Assembly: GCA_938004375.1 (NCBI GenBank)
Contig: CALKWH010000071.1
Location: 1-16,939, forward strand
Reading direction: 5' to 3'
Source: an uncultured Pseudomonadota bacterium
Lineage (GTDB): Bacteria; Myxococcota_A; Polyangia; HGW-17
Length of the DNA stretch: 16,939 bases
The translations under genes were made by a program, and so were the position numbers. Each line of letters begins with the position of its first letter. Within the stretch, counting starts at the first letter, position 1. A model generated the notes under the pieces. It saw nothing but the letters and a program-made list of their open reading frames with translations. It made no database searches and was not told where the DNA came from. This document shows positions 1 through 6,547 of the stretch, in pieces.

Positions 1-728
1 AGCCGGTCGGCGTCTGGGGTGGTCACGTCTGTGACTTCGTCCCCTATCACTCCGCCGCCTGCGACCATCTCGAGGAGATGATGTTCCCCCTGCAGACATG
101 GGGCAATGAGTTCTACGTAGGTTTGACGAGGAAAGTTCAGGCCGGCTCCACCGAGACGAATCTCATCAAGATCCTCGCCGGCGCCGACGGCGCTCAGATC
201 ACGTTCAATCCCTCGACCGTGCATGCCCCCTTAACCCTGAACCGGGGTCAGTTCGTCGAGTTCCTCATGGAGCAGGACGTTGACTTCAGGGTCTCCTCCA
301 ACATGCCCATCATGGTGGGCATGTTCACGGTCGGACAGAACTACTGGACGGACAGTTACGACGAGATGGGTGATCCCGCCTTCGGCCTGGTGGTACCCAC
401 GGCCCAGTACCGCAGTGAATATTCGTTCATCACGCCTGTGTCCATGTCCATCAACTACGTCAACGTCATCGCCGAGATCCCGGTCGACACCATGGACTAC
501 ATCATGCTCGACGGCCAGGCCATCACCGCCCAGCAGTTCTGGCCCATCGGCAACACCGGCTGGGGAGTGGCGAAAATCGATGTGACAAACACCGGCGCAA
601 ATGGCACGCACCATATTGCAGCCCCAAACGACTCGATCAAGTTCGGGATCGAGGTCTACGGCTTCGCGTCCTACACCTCGTACCTCTACCCGGGCGGACT
701 CGACCTCGAGTACATCAACCCGATTTGA
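1..728 (+). CDS. IgGFc-binding-domain-like surface protein, 3' end (5' truncated by window edge)
   Basis: The reading frame is open from base 3 with no start, so the gene begins upstream of the window; 241 residues are visible, ending in TGA. The first internal ATG (78) is not a credible start, because the same frame upstream already encodes conserved family sequence (VGVWGGHVCDFVPY, then ACDHLEEMMFPLQTWG). Blocks such as HLEEMMFPLQTWG, NRGQFVEFL and the C-terminal YLYPGGLDLEYINP match what I know of the IgGFc-binding N-terminal domain, which in Myxococcota occurs in large secreted proteins. Its bacterial role is unknown; cell-surface adhesion or binding is inference. The protein ends right after the domain, so the domain is C-terminal here. 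It converges with the lipoprotein operon 58 bp away. Family call fairly sure, function unsure. Confidence 0.8.
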   Translation, partial: PVGVWGGHVCDFVPYHSAACDHLEEMMFPLQTWGNEFYVGLTRKVQAGSTETNLIKILAGADGAQITFNPSTVHAPLTLNRGQFVEFLMEQDVDFRVSSNMPIMVGMFTVGQNYWTDSYDEMGDPAFGLVVPTAQYRSEYSFITPVSMSINYVNVIAEIPVDTMDYIMLDGQAITAQQFWPIGNTGWGVAKIDVTNTGANGTHHIAAPNDSIKFGIEVYGFASYTSYLYPGGLDLEYINPI

Positions 729-786
729 CGGTTACGCTCTGTTTGTCAGCCGCCCAAGGTGGGCTGTAACCAAAGAGTTCAGACGC

Positions 787-2133
787 TTACAAGCAGATAC
801 CGGTGCCAGGGGGAAGGCCGTTTTGGCCTATATGCTGGCAGGTGCCAGATGCGCAATCCCCTGTGGTCGCACAGAGTTTGATGCATCGAATCCCCTGACC
901 AGCGTCTGCACAAATATTGCCAGGCAGGCATTGGGTAAGCGATGAGCAGGAGGAGCCCGTGGCGCCGGTGCCTGCGGTCGTGCAGACGCCGTTGCCATCG
1001 AAATCGACCAAATAACACCCCTCCCCGACGGTCGTACACCCCGTTCCAGAAACGGGATCACAATTATCGGTTTGTCCACACAATTGAAAATCGGATGTGC
1101 CTTGTACGGAATACATACAGGCGCCTCCGTCAGGGCAGGTCGGGTGCGTACTGCTGCAGTATGGAAGGCAATTGCCGCCGCTGTCGACGACGAAGCAACC
1201 GGAGCCCTTCGGGCACTCGCCGTCAGCGCCGCAGGCACTGTAAAAAGTCCCGCCTGCAAAGTTCTCCTCGGGCATGCACGCGGGTTGCATTTGATAATTG
1301 ATACCACAAATGAAGCCGGTCTGGCACGTCTGGGGGCTGTCATAAAAGATGCTGTCCAGCGTGCAGGGTCCGGCAGATGCGACGCATCCACTGATGTCCA
1401 AATCACACGTCGAAGAACAGCCCAGAACACCGCCGTCGAAGCCTGCGATGTCCAAGCAATCGAAGCCACCCAGGTCGGTGCCGTCGCACTCCTCGATGCC
1501 CTCTCGGAGGCCGTTGCCGCAGAACGGAGCCGTACAGCCGCTCAAATCAAAAAAACAGGTTGGACCGCAGGCCAGCACGCCGCTTGGTTTGGACGTGGAA
1601 ACCGTTGCACAGGTCTCCCCCCCCAGATTGGCGCCGTCACACTCCTCACCGGGATCCAGCACGCCGTTGCCGCAGGGGTTGCCATCAAGACGGCAATTCA
1701 GTCCAGATGCGGTGTAACCCTCGTCGCAATCGCAAGCTGGATTACCTTCCCCGTCGTCCACGCAGGTGCCATGTCCGGAGCACGTCACGCCGAGGCATGG
1801 ATCATTCTCTGCGATACAATCAAGACCCTGCTGTACGTAACCCTCGTCGCAATCACACGAGAGGTTGCCTTCCCCGTCGTTCACGCAAGTACCATGACCG
1901 CTACAACTCACATCGTCACAAGGCAGAGGATCGCGAATACAATTGAGACCTTCGGAATGGTACCCGTAGAAACAACTACATACAGCCATATCATACTGAA
2001 CGATGCATATTCCATTCCCTGAGCAATTAACTCCCGAACAGGGTTCGGAACTGTTATCGCTCGAATCGCTGCATCCACAGATAATCGACGAAATCATCAC
2101 CAACGAAATGAAGCCTGGGTTAATAAATTTCAT
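787..2133 (-). CDS. EGF-like / myxo cysteine-rich repeat lipoprotein A
   Basis: A 448-residue cysteine-rich lipoprotein. The start is supported by GAGAGG 6 nt upstream of ATG and by a signal peptide ending in the lipobox-like IICG-C21. Modules in order: three EGF-like domains (about 32-65, 72-106, 113-147, each with CSG-H/N-G-x-C and CDCDEGY-type cores), two repeats of C-G-N-G...E-x-C-D-G type (154-200 and 205-250; the myxo disulfide repeat family), then a roughly 190-residue C-terminal region (257-448) with many spaced cysteines and GSGCFVVD/EGCYLVD-like repeats. It is probably anchored in the outer membrane or periplasm and disulfide-bonded. It is the last gene of the four-lipoprotein set, 42 bp after its paralogue, with which residues 86-239 are almost identical. 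Ligand and function unknown. Confidence 0.88.
   Translation of the reverse strand: MKFINPGFISLVMISSIICGCSDSSDNSSEPCSGVNCSGNGICIVQYDMAVCSCFYGYHSEGLNCIRDPLPCDDVSCSGHGTCVNDGEGNLSCDCDEGYVQQGLDCIAENDPCLGVTCSGHGTCVDDGEGNPACDCDEGYTASGLNCRLDGNPCGNGVLDPGEECDGANLGGETCATVSTSKPSGVLACGPTCFFDLSGCTAPFCGNGLREGIEECDGTDLGGFDCLDIAGFDGGVLGCSSTCDLDISGCVASAGPCTLDSIFYDSPQTCQTGFICGINYQMQPACMPEENFAGGTFYSACGADGECPKGSGCFVVDSGGNCLPYCSSTHPTCPDGGACMYSVQGTSDFQLCGQTDNCDPVSGTGCTTVGEGCYLVDFDGNGVCTTAGTGATGSSCSSLTQCLPGNICADAGQGIRCIKLCATTGDCASGTCQHIGQNGLPPGTGICL
1418..1878. repeat. 461-bp near-identical direct repeat, copy 1 (in lipoprotein A)
   Basis: Base-by-base comparison with 3272-3732 shows a constant 1854-bp offset, no gaps and one mismatch (A at 1464 versus T at 3318, which changes Phe to Ile). 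The tract runs from the middle of the second EGF module to the end of the second myxo repeat. Identity stops abruptly at both ends. The 100 bp beyond 1878 differ at 27 positions by hand count, and nothing aligns beyond the other end. No inverted repeats or transposase are present, so it is not an insertion element. Confidence 0.95.
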
Positions 2134-2175
2134 TACGACCTCTCATTTTCTTTCAGGATTTGTTCCGGGGGATAA

Positions 2176-3990
2176 TCACAAACCCTCTTGAGGAACGCAA
2201 AAGCCCAGGCGGGACGGACTCGTTTCAGTTTCTGCAGTTACCCCGGTGCCGACGGTCGGCAACTGATGGTCCGCCGTAAAAAATCGTGAGGTGGTGAGAC
2301 AGACATAGGGTCTGTTATAACTGTCGACCAATCCATTACATGCGCTATTGTTTGAATAGATATTGGCGTCGCAAACCTTGCGGCAGGCGAGGGCGGAGCC
2401 GTCGGTATTGAACGGGTCGGCGATGAAGCACTGCAGGCCTGCCGCACACTCCTGCGGTGCTCCGTTCGTGATGGTGCATGCAGTCCCCTGCGTCTTGGGG
2501 GATGCCGCCACGTCGGAGCAGTAACCGAGGAGAGATCCCAATCCGAAGTAGTTGCAGGTTTTTCCTGGTGGACAATTAACGTGGCCCTTGATGGTCAGAC
2601 CGGTCAGCATGTTGCAGGTTTCAAATTCGGACGTAATGTAACAAATTCCCAGATCCGGCTCGCGAAACAGATAGTCGGAACTGGTGGAGTCCAACTCGAT
2701 GCCGGAATAATTCACGCAAAAGGATCCAGCCGGGCAATTGTCCGTCAAGGTGCTGTAGGTGGTGACAGGGTCGCATTTTCTGTAGCAGATACCTGTCGAC
2801 GCCCCCGACTCACCAAAACAGAAGGCGTTGTTGCACTGGGTGGCGGGATTGACGTTGAGGGTCCCCGCGGCGTCATTCAACTGGCACACTTGTCCGTGAC
2901 CGAGCGTGCCGTTCTCCATGCACAAGCCACTGTCATCCATGGCCCGCCACAGGGGATAACAGGTTCCTGCTCTGCCGCCTCCCAGCGAACACGGCGCTTG
3001 CAGGGCGGTGCTTCCCTGGCCTGCGCCACATAAATTGAAGTAACAAAGGTTCCCGACCTGGCTCAGACAATCCATGGACCAGCCGCAGTCGGCGTGTTCC
3101 GAGCAGGTCTGGAGACAGGCTCGGAAAGACCCACTGGAGAAGCATGTGGAAGGCATATCGTTGTGTGGGCAGCATTCGTATGTCCCGCCCATGGGGTTGC
3201 AAGTGTCAAAGTTGTCCTCGACCACGCAATCGATGGTGCACTCGTCGGTGTTCAAGGTGCAGCCCTGGGTGCAGCCCAGAACACCGCCGTCGAAGCCTGC
3301 GATGTCCAAGCAATCGATGCCACCCAGGTCGGTGCCGTCGCACTCCTCGATGCCCTCTCGGAGGCCGTTGCCGCAGAACGGAGCCGTACAGCCGCTCAAA
3401 TCAAAAAAACAGGTTGGACCGCAGGCCAGCACGCCGCTTGGTTTGGACGTGGAAACCGTTGCACAGGTCTCCCCCCCCAGATTGGCGCCGTCACACTCCT
3501 CACCGGGATCCAGCACGCCGTTGCCGCAGGGGTTGCCATCAAGACGGCAATTCAGTCCAGATGCGGTGTAACCCTCGTCGCAATCGCAAGCTGGATTACC
3601 TTCCCCGTCGTCCACGCAGGTGCCATGTCCGGAGCACGTCACGCCGAGGCATGGATCATTCTCTGCGATACAATCAAGACCCTGCTGTACGTAACCCTCG
3701 TCGCAATCACACGAGAGGTTGCCTTCCCCGTCATCCATGCAGGTGCCATGTCCGGAGCAGGTCACGTCATCACAAGGCTGGGGATCGCGAATACAGTTGA
3801 GGCCCTCGGGATGAAAGCCGAAATAGCAACTGCAGATGGGCACGTCATACTGCACGACGCAGACGCCGTTCCCGGAACAGGGAACCCCGGCGCATGGATC
3901 GATATGCGTGGTTCCGGAATCATCACATCCGGAAAATGACATGAAAAAAATCACGCTCAGGACGCTCATGTAACTGCTGTAGAATTTCAT
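2176..3990 (-). CDS. EGF-like / myxo cysteine-rich repeat lipoprotein B
   Basis: A 604-residue paralogue of the gene downstream. I chose the ATG at 3990, not the one 57 bp upstream: it has GAGGTG 5 nt before it and gives a proper lipoprotein signal (MKFYSSYMSVL...FSG-C22). The longer form would put charged residues before the signal peptide. Domains: three EGF-like modules (33-66, 73-107, 114-148), two myxo disulfide repeats (155-201, 206-251), and a roughly 350-residue C-terminal cysteine-rich region (252-604) unlike that of lipoprotein A. The C-terminal half contains several C-x-P-G-x-x-C and C-x-x-G-x-x-C-like elements but no domain I can name. It is likely a surface-exposed scaffold or binding lipoprotein. 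It sits 75 bp after the CARDB-like lipoprotein in the same direction. Confidence 0.88.
   Translation of the reverse strand: MKFYSSYMSVLSVIFFMSFSGCDDSGTTHIDPCAGVPCSGNGVCVVQYDVPICSCYFGFHPEGLNCIRDPQPCDDVTCSGHGTCMDDGEGNLSCDCDEGYVQQGLDCIAENDPCLGVTCSGHGTCVDDGEGNPACDCDEGYTASGLNCRLDGNPCGNGVLDPGEECDGANLGGETCATVSTSKPSGVLACGPTCFFDLSGCTAPFCGNGLREGIEECDGTDLGGIDCLDIAGFDGGVLGCTQGCTLNTDECTIDCVVEDNFDTCNPMGGTYECCPHNDMPSTCFSSGSFRACLQTCSEHADCGWSMDCLSQVGNLCYFNLCGAGQGSTALQAPCSLGGGRAGTCYPLWRAMDDSGLCMENGTLGHGQVCQLNDAAGTLNVNPATQCNNAFCFGESGASTGICYRKCDPVTTYSTLTDNCPAGSFCVNYSGIELDSTSSDYLFREPDLGICYITSEFETCNMLTGLTIKGHVNCPPGKTCNYFGLGSLLGYCSDVAASPKTQGTACTITNGAPQECAAGLQCFIADPFNTDGSALACRKVCDANIYSNNSACNGLVDSYNRPYVCLTTSRFFTADHQLPTVGTGVTAETETSPSRLGFCVPQEGL
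3272..3732. repeat. 461-bp near-identical direct repeat, copy 2 (in lipoprotein B)
   Basis: Partner of 1418-1878 in the same orientation, with a single mismatch at 3318. Both copies keep the reading frame of their host genes and include an eight-base C run. The sharp edges inside coding modules point to gene conversion or unequal exchange rather than simple whole-gene duplication. Confidence 0.95.
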
Positions 3991-4065
3991 CGTGACACCT
4001 CGTTTGTCTTGCGAACGTTCGAAGAAATGAGGGATGGAAAAATGCACAGGCTTGCTTCCTTCACG

Positions 4066-5451
4066 TCACCAAGCGAAGGTCACCCACGGCATGGAGCCGC
4101 CTGGGGAGTCGGGCGCGTAATCGTTGTAGTCCGCCTCTGACCAAGACAGTATGACGGCAGCGAACATCATGACGGAATTACCCGTGATCACCAGGTTCGG
4201 GATGTCGGCCAGCGGGATGGTGTAGGTCACATCCAACGTGGTGCCGGAGAGCGGCGTGATGGTGAAGCTCGTTGGATTGGGGGTCAACTCCCAGGTGCCC
4301 GAGGCGTTGGTCCAGATGTTCTTTGCATTTCCTTCCAGCGTGAGCGTGATCATGCGGGTGCCGTCGTACATGTACACGTCATGAATGCCTGTGAGGTTGC
4401 AGGGAGTCGCAAAGATGGTCCTAATCCTCAGGATATTCGTCGCGTCGACGGAGGCTTGCACGTCCCTGAGGTCACAATTGTAGGCACCGTTGTCTCCTAT
4501 GGGATCGAGCACCGGAAGAATGCTCGCAAATACGGCTCCCCCCACGACGAGGGTCCGCCGTTCGCTCCATGTGTGGGCGGCGGCGTCGGTGAACGCGAAG
4601 TTCAGGATGATGGTCTGACCGTTGGCCGCGCCGGCGGGAATGGTCAGCGTGCGCGCAGGGCAGGCTGCCGTGCCGCCCACGGCAAGATTTCCGGCGGAGC
4701 AGACGGTGCTGCCCGTCGGCAAGAGTGTGGCCCCGCTGACGGTGGAACCCGCTTCGATGCTGACTGCGACCGAGATCGGCCCTGTGGCGGTACTTGCCCC
4801 ACTGTTGGTCACGCCAAAGCCAAGAGAGACAGATTCTCCTGGATCGGGAAACCCGTTGTTGTTTCCCCCCGGGTCACTCAAAGACAAATTGACGAGATCA
4901 AGGTCGGCGAACGGCACGGGGACGGAGACGGGAAACACCCAGGAGCCTCCGCCACTGGCGGTCACGGTCATCGACAACGACACAGGTTGGTTGTTGACGT
5001 GAGAGGAGGCGATTCGGAAAACGAGGGGATCCGTCGTGTTGACTGCGTTTCCACCAGCCAGGATGCTGCCAAATGCCGCAGTGCCGTCCTGAATGATTAC
5101 TTCCGCGTCGGTGGTGGAGAGCGTCGCCGTCACGTTGGAGGCCGTCATGCCACCGATGTTCTGCAGAGTCACTGCCAGGGAGACGGTTCCGCCGGGTATC
5201 CCGGATGTGGGGTTGGGTTGAATGATTGCATCAAAATCGACGGCGGCCAATTCAACCTTGAGATTATAGGCGCCTGTGGCACCGGCATAGCCCTCTGCAA
5301 GAATATAATAGGTCGTCGATGAAGAGAAGTTGGCGGTGATTTCTTCAGTATTTGTAGTACCTTGGGAGCCTCCCGAAGAATCACAGCCGAGCAAGGTGAA
5401 AATCAACCCGAGAACTAGGTAACCGATAGGTTGATGGAGACCAAATTTCAT
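4066..5451 (-). CDS. CARDB/PPC-like beta-sandwich lipoprotein
   Basis: A 461-residue lipoprotein. I chose the ATG at 5451: it is preceded by GAGGA with a 5-nt spacer and starts a textbook signal ending FTLLG-C23. An ATG 33 bp upstream would prefix an odd basic extension. After a short Ser/Gly/Thr linker comes SSTTYYILAEGYAGATGAYN (about 44-63), which matches the last strands of a bacterial pre-peptidase C-terminal (PPC) domain. Two CARDB-like immunoglobulin-type modules follow (about 72-180 and 184-305; the second has the NNNGFPDPGESVSL motif). A C-terminal domain (about 312-461) opens with DPIGDNGAYNCDL, resembling DOMON/CBM9-type sandwiches. No catalytic residues were recognised. It is probably an extracytoplasmic binding or structural protein, second in the lipoprotein set. 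Confidence 0.82.
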   Translation of the reverse strand: MKFGLHQPIGYLVLGLIFTLLGCDSSGGSQGTTNTEEITANFSSSTTYYILAEGYAGATGAYNLKVELAAVDFDAIIQPNPTSGIPGGTVSLAVTLQNIGGMTASNVTATLSTTDAEVIIQDGTAAFGSILAGGNAVNTTDPLVFRIASSHVNNQPVSLSMTVTASGGGSWVFPVSVPVPFADLDLVNLSLSDPGGNNNGFPDPGESVSLGFGVTNSGASTATGPISVAVSIEAGSTVSGATLLPTGSTVCSAGNLAVGGTAACPARTLTIPAGAANGQTIILNFAFTDAAAHTWSERRTLVVGGAVFASILPVLDPIGDNGAYNCDLRDVQASVDATNILRIRTIFATPCNLTGIHDVYMYDGTRMITLTLEGNAKNIWTNASGTWELTPNPTSFTITPLSGTTLDVTYTIPLADIPNLVITGNSVMMFAAVILSWSEADYNDYAPDSPGGSMPWVTFAW

Positions 5452-5512
5452 GACAATCCTCGAGGGAAAGCGGGCAAATGACAAAGAGGACGAATCGGAC
5501 TACCCAAATATT

Positions 5513-6334
5513 TTAATAGTATTCACAATAGCACTCGCCGCCGTAGCATTCGCCATAATCGTAGCCATTGTATTGACAGTTGGCGTTGCACGAAGACAGA
5601 TTGCATCCACTTGATTGTGAGAAATTATACCAAGGGGATTGTTTGGTATGGCTTTTACAGCAGACTTCTCCGTCTGACATGTCACACTCGGAGTCGCTTT
5701 CGCAGACTTTTTCACAGGAATTCCTGCAAATATTATCCGCGCAACAGATCTGCCCCGGGCAGTCATTGGAGGTTTTGCACTGGCGGGGACAGGAAGATTG
5801 ACAAATACCATTGACGGAGGAATTGATGTTTGCCCACATGTCACTGTCGTCTCTTGGACAGCAAATCTGACCATCGCACTCATTGCTGTTTGAACAAATC
5901 GTCGGACAGGAATAATTCTGCAAGCATACCGCCTGTTTCAAGGCTAAACAGCAAATGGCATCCTCGCCAAAGGCAGTGCAGTGTGAATTATTGGAGCATG
6001 GAAATAAACACTGTTCTGAACTAGCACAGACCATCTCCGATGAAGTTGGATTGATCCGGCAACACTTTTCACCGCCGTTGATGTCGCATTGGGCGTCATT
6101 GGCACAAAAACTGACACACTGGTCCGAATCCCTACAGGATTTTCCATAAGGACCATAATCACAGCATTTTTCACCTTCGGAAGTTTTGCAGTCAGAATCC
6201 ACCTCGCAGATGACCGGACACTGGCTAGCATCGACGCAGGTATCAAAGAATTTGAGGGCGGTTTTAGAGTCAGACTTGCATGCAGAAAAACCGAGTAAGA
6301 CCGAGAGCGTGGTAAACAATACTAAAAATCTCAT
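5513..6334 (-). CDS. WAP-like six-repeat cysteine-rich lipoprotein with CS-alpha-beta-like tail
   Basis: A 273-residue lipoprotein. The ATG at 6334 has a perfect AAGGAGG with a 5-nt spacer and a signal peptide ending GFSA-C19; an in-frame ATG 30 bp upstream lacks this. Six repeats follow, each C-x3-C-x5-C-(n)-C-C-(n)-C, starting at C39, C73, C109, C143, C182 and C207. The C-C pair and spacing resemble whey-acidic-protein four-disulfide cores. The last 30 residues hold C244-x4-C249-x3-C253-x9-C263-x4-C268-x-C270, the spacing of cysteine-stabilised alpha-beta (defensin) folds. Protease inhibition or an antimicrobial-like role is only inference. It is first in the operon and visibly AT-richer than the other genes. 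Confidence 0.85.
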   Translation of the reverse strand: MRFLVLFTTLSVLLGFSACKSDSKTALKFFDTCVDASQCPVICEVDSDCKTSEGEKCCDYGPYGKSCRDSDQCVSFCANDAQCDINGGEKCCRINPTSSEMVCASSEQCLFPCSNNSHCTAFGEDAICCLALKQAVCLQNYSCPTICSNSNECDGQICCPRDDSDMWANINSSVNGICQSSCPRQCKTSNDCPGQICCADNICRNSCEKVCESDSECDMSDGEVCCKSHTKQSPWYNFSQSSGCNLSSCNANCQYNGYDYGECYGGECYCEYY

Positions 6335-6380
6335 GTGTGCCTCCTTGTGAAAGTAAATTTGCAACAGTTAAAACACCTTT

Positions 6381-6396
6381 AAATTATGTATAATTT
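6381..6396. promoter_or_regulatory. 16-bp perfect dyad overlapping a TATAAT box
   Basis: AAATTAT, then GT, then ATAATTT forms a perfect inverted repeat between the two divergent operons. On the plus strand it contains TATAAT (6389-6394), a possible -10 for the DUF1538 operon, but the upstream -35 is poor. It lies 47 bp before the WAP-like gene start, inside that transcript's leader if the upstream promoter is right. It could be an operator, or just chance in AT-rich DNA. Confidence 0.3.
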
Positions 6397-6428
6397 TTGA
6401 TTTCATAGAAGAAACCACTTCCTTGGCT

Positions 6429-6456
6429 TTTATACACAAATTTGCACTTAAATCAA
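6429..6456 (-). promoter_or_regulatory. Candidate sigma70 promoter for the lipoprotein operon
   Basis: Read on the minus strand there is TTGATT (6456-6451), a 16-nt spacer, and TATAAA (6434-6429), about 95 nt upstream of the WAP-like gene start. TATAAA matches five of six consensus bases and TTGATT matches four. This is the clearest promoter-like pair in the AT-rich divergent region. Confidence 0.45.
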
Positions 6457-6547
6457 CTCATTTTTAGGTCGGTTCAACTTGTGCGTTCCCTGGATTCGAA
6501 AAGAACGGGACATTTTTCCTCTGGACATGCAACGACAATCTCGTTAG

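Noticed and set aside
731..770. Interrupted hairpin between the converging IgGFc and lipoprotein genes as a terminator
   Set aside because: Arms GTTA/TAAC and CAGCC/GGCTG pair only with a large bulge and there is no T run; too weak to call.
1418..3732. The repeat pair as an insertion sequence or CRISPR-like array
   Set aside because: It is in-frame coding sequence in both genes, with no transposase, terminal inverted repeats, target duplications or regularly spaced short repeats.
1072..3939. Two long, mutually similar plus-strand open frames (1072-2022 and 3094-3939)
   Set aside because: They look like a protein family only because the DNA below them is the 461-bp repeat. They lie antisense to convincing lipoprotein genes with signal peptides and Shine-Dalgarno sites, and have low-complexity Ala/Val/Thr-rich content.
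4381..5322. Plus-strand open frame of 313 residues opposite the CARDB-like lipoprotein
   Set aside because: Antisense shadow with Gly/Arg/Asp-rich sequence, no recognisable domain and no credible start signal.
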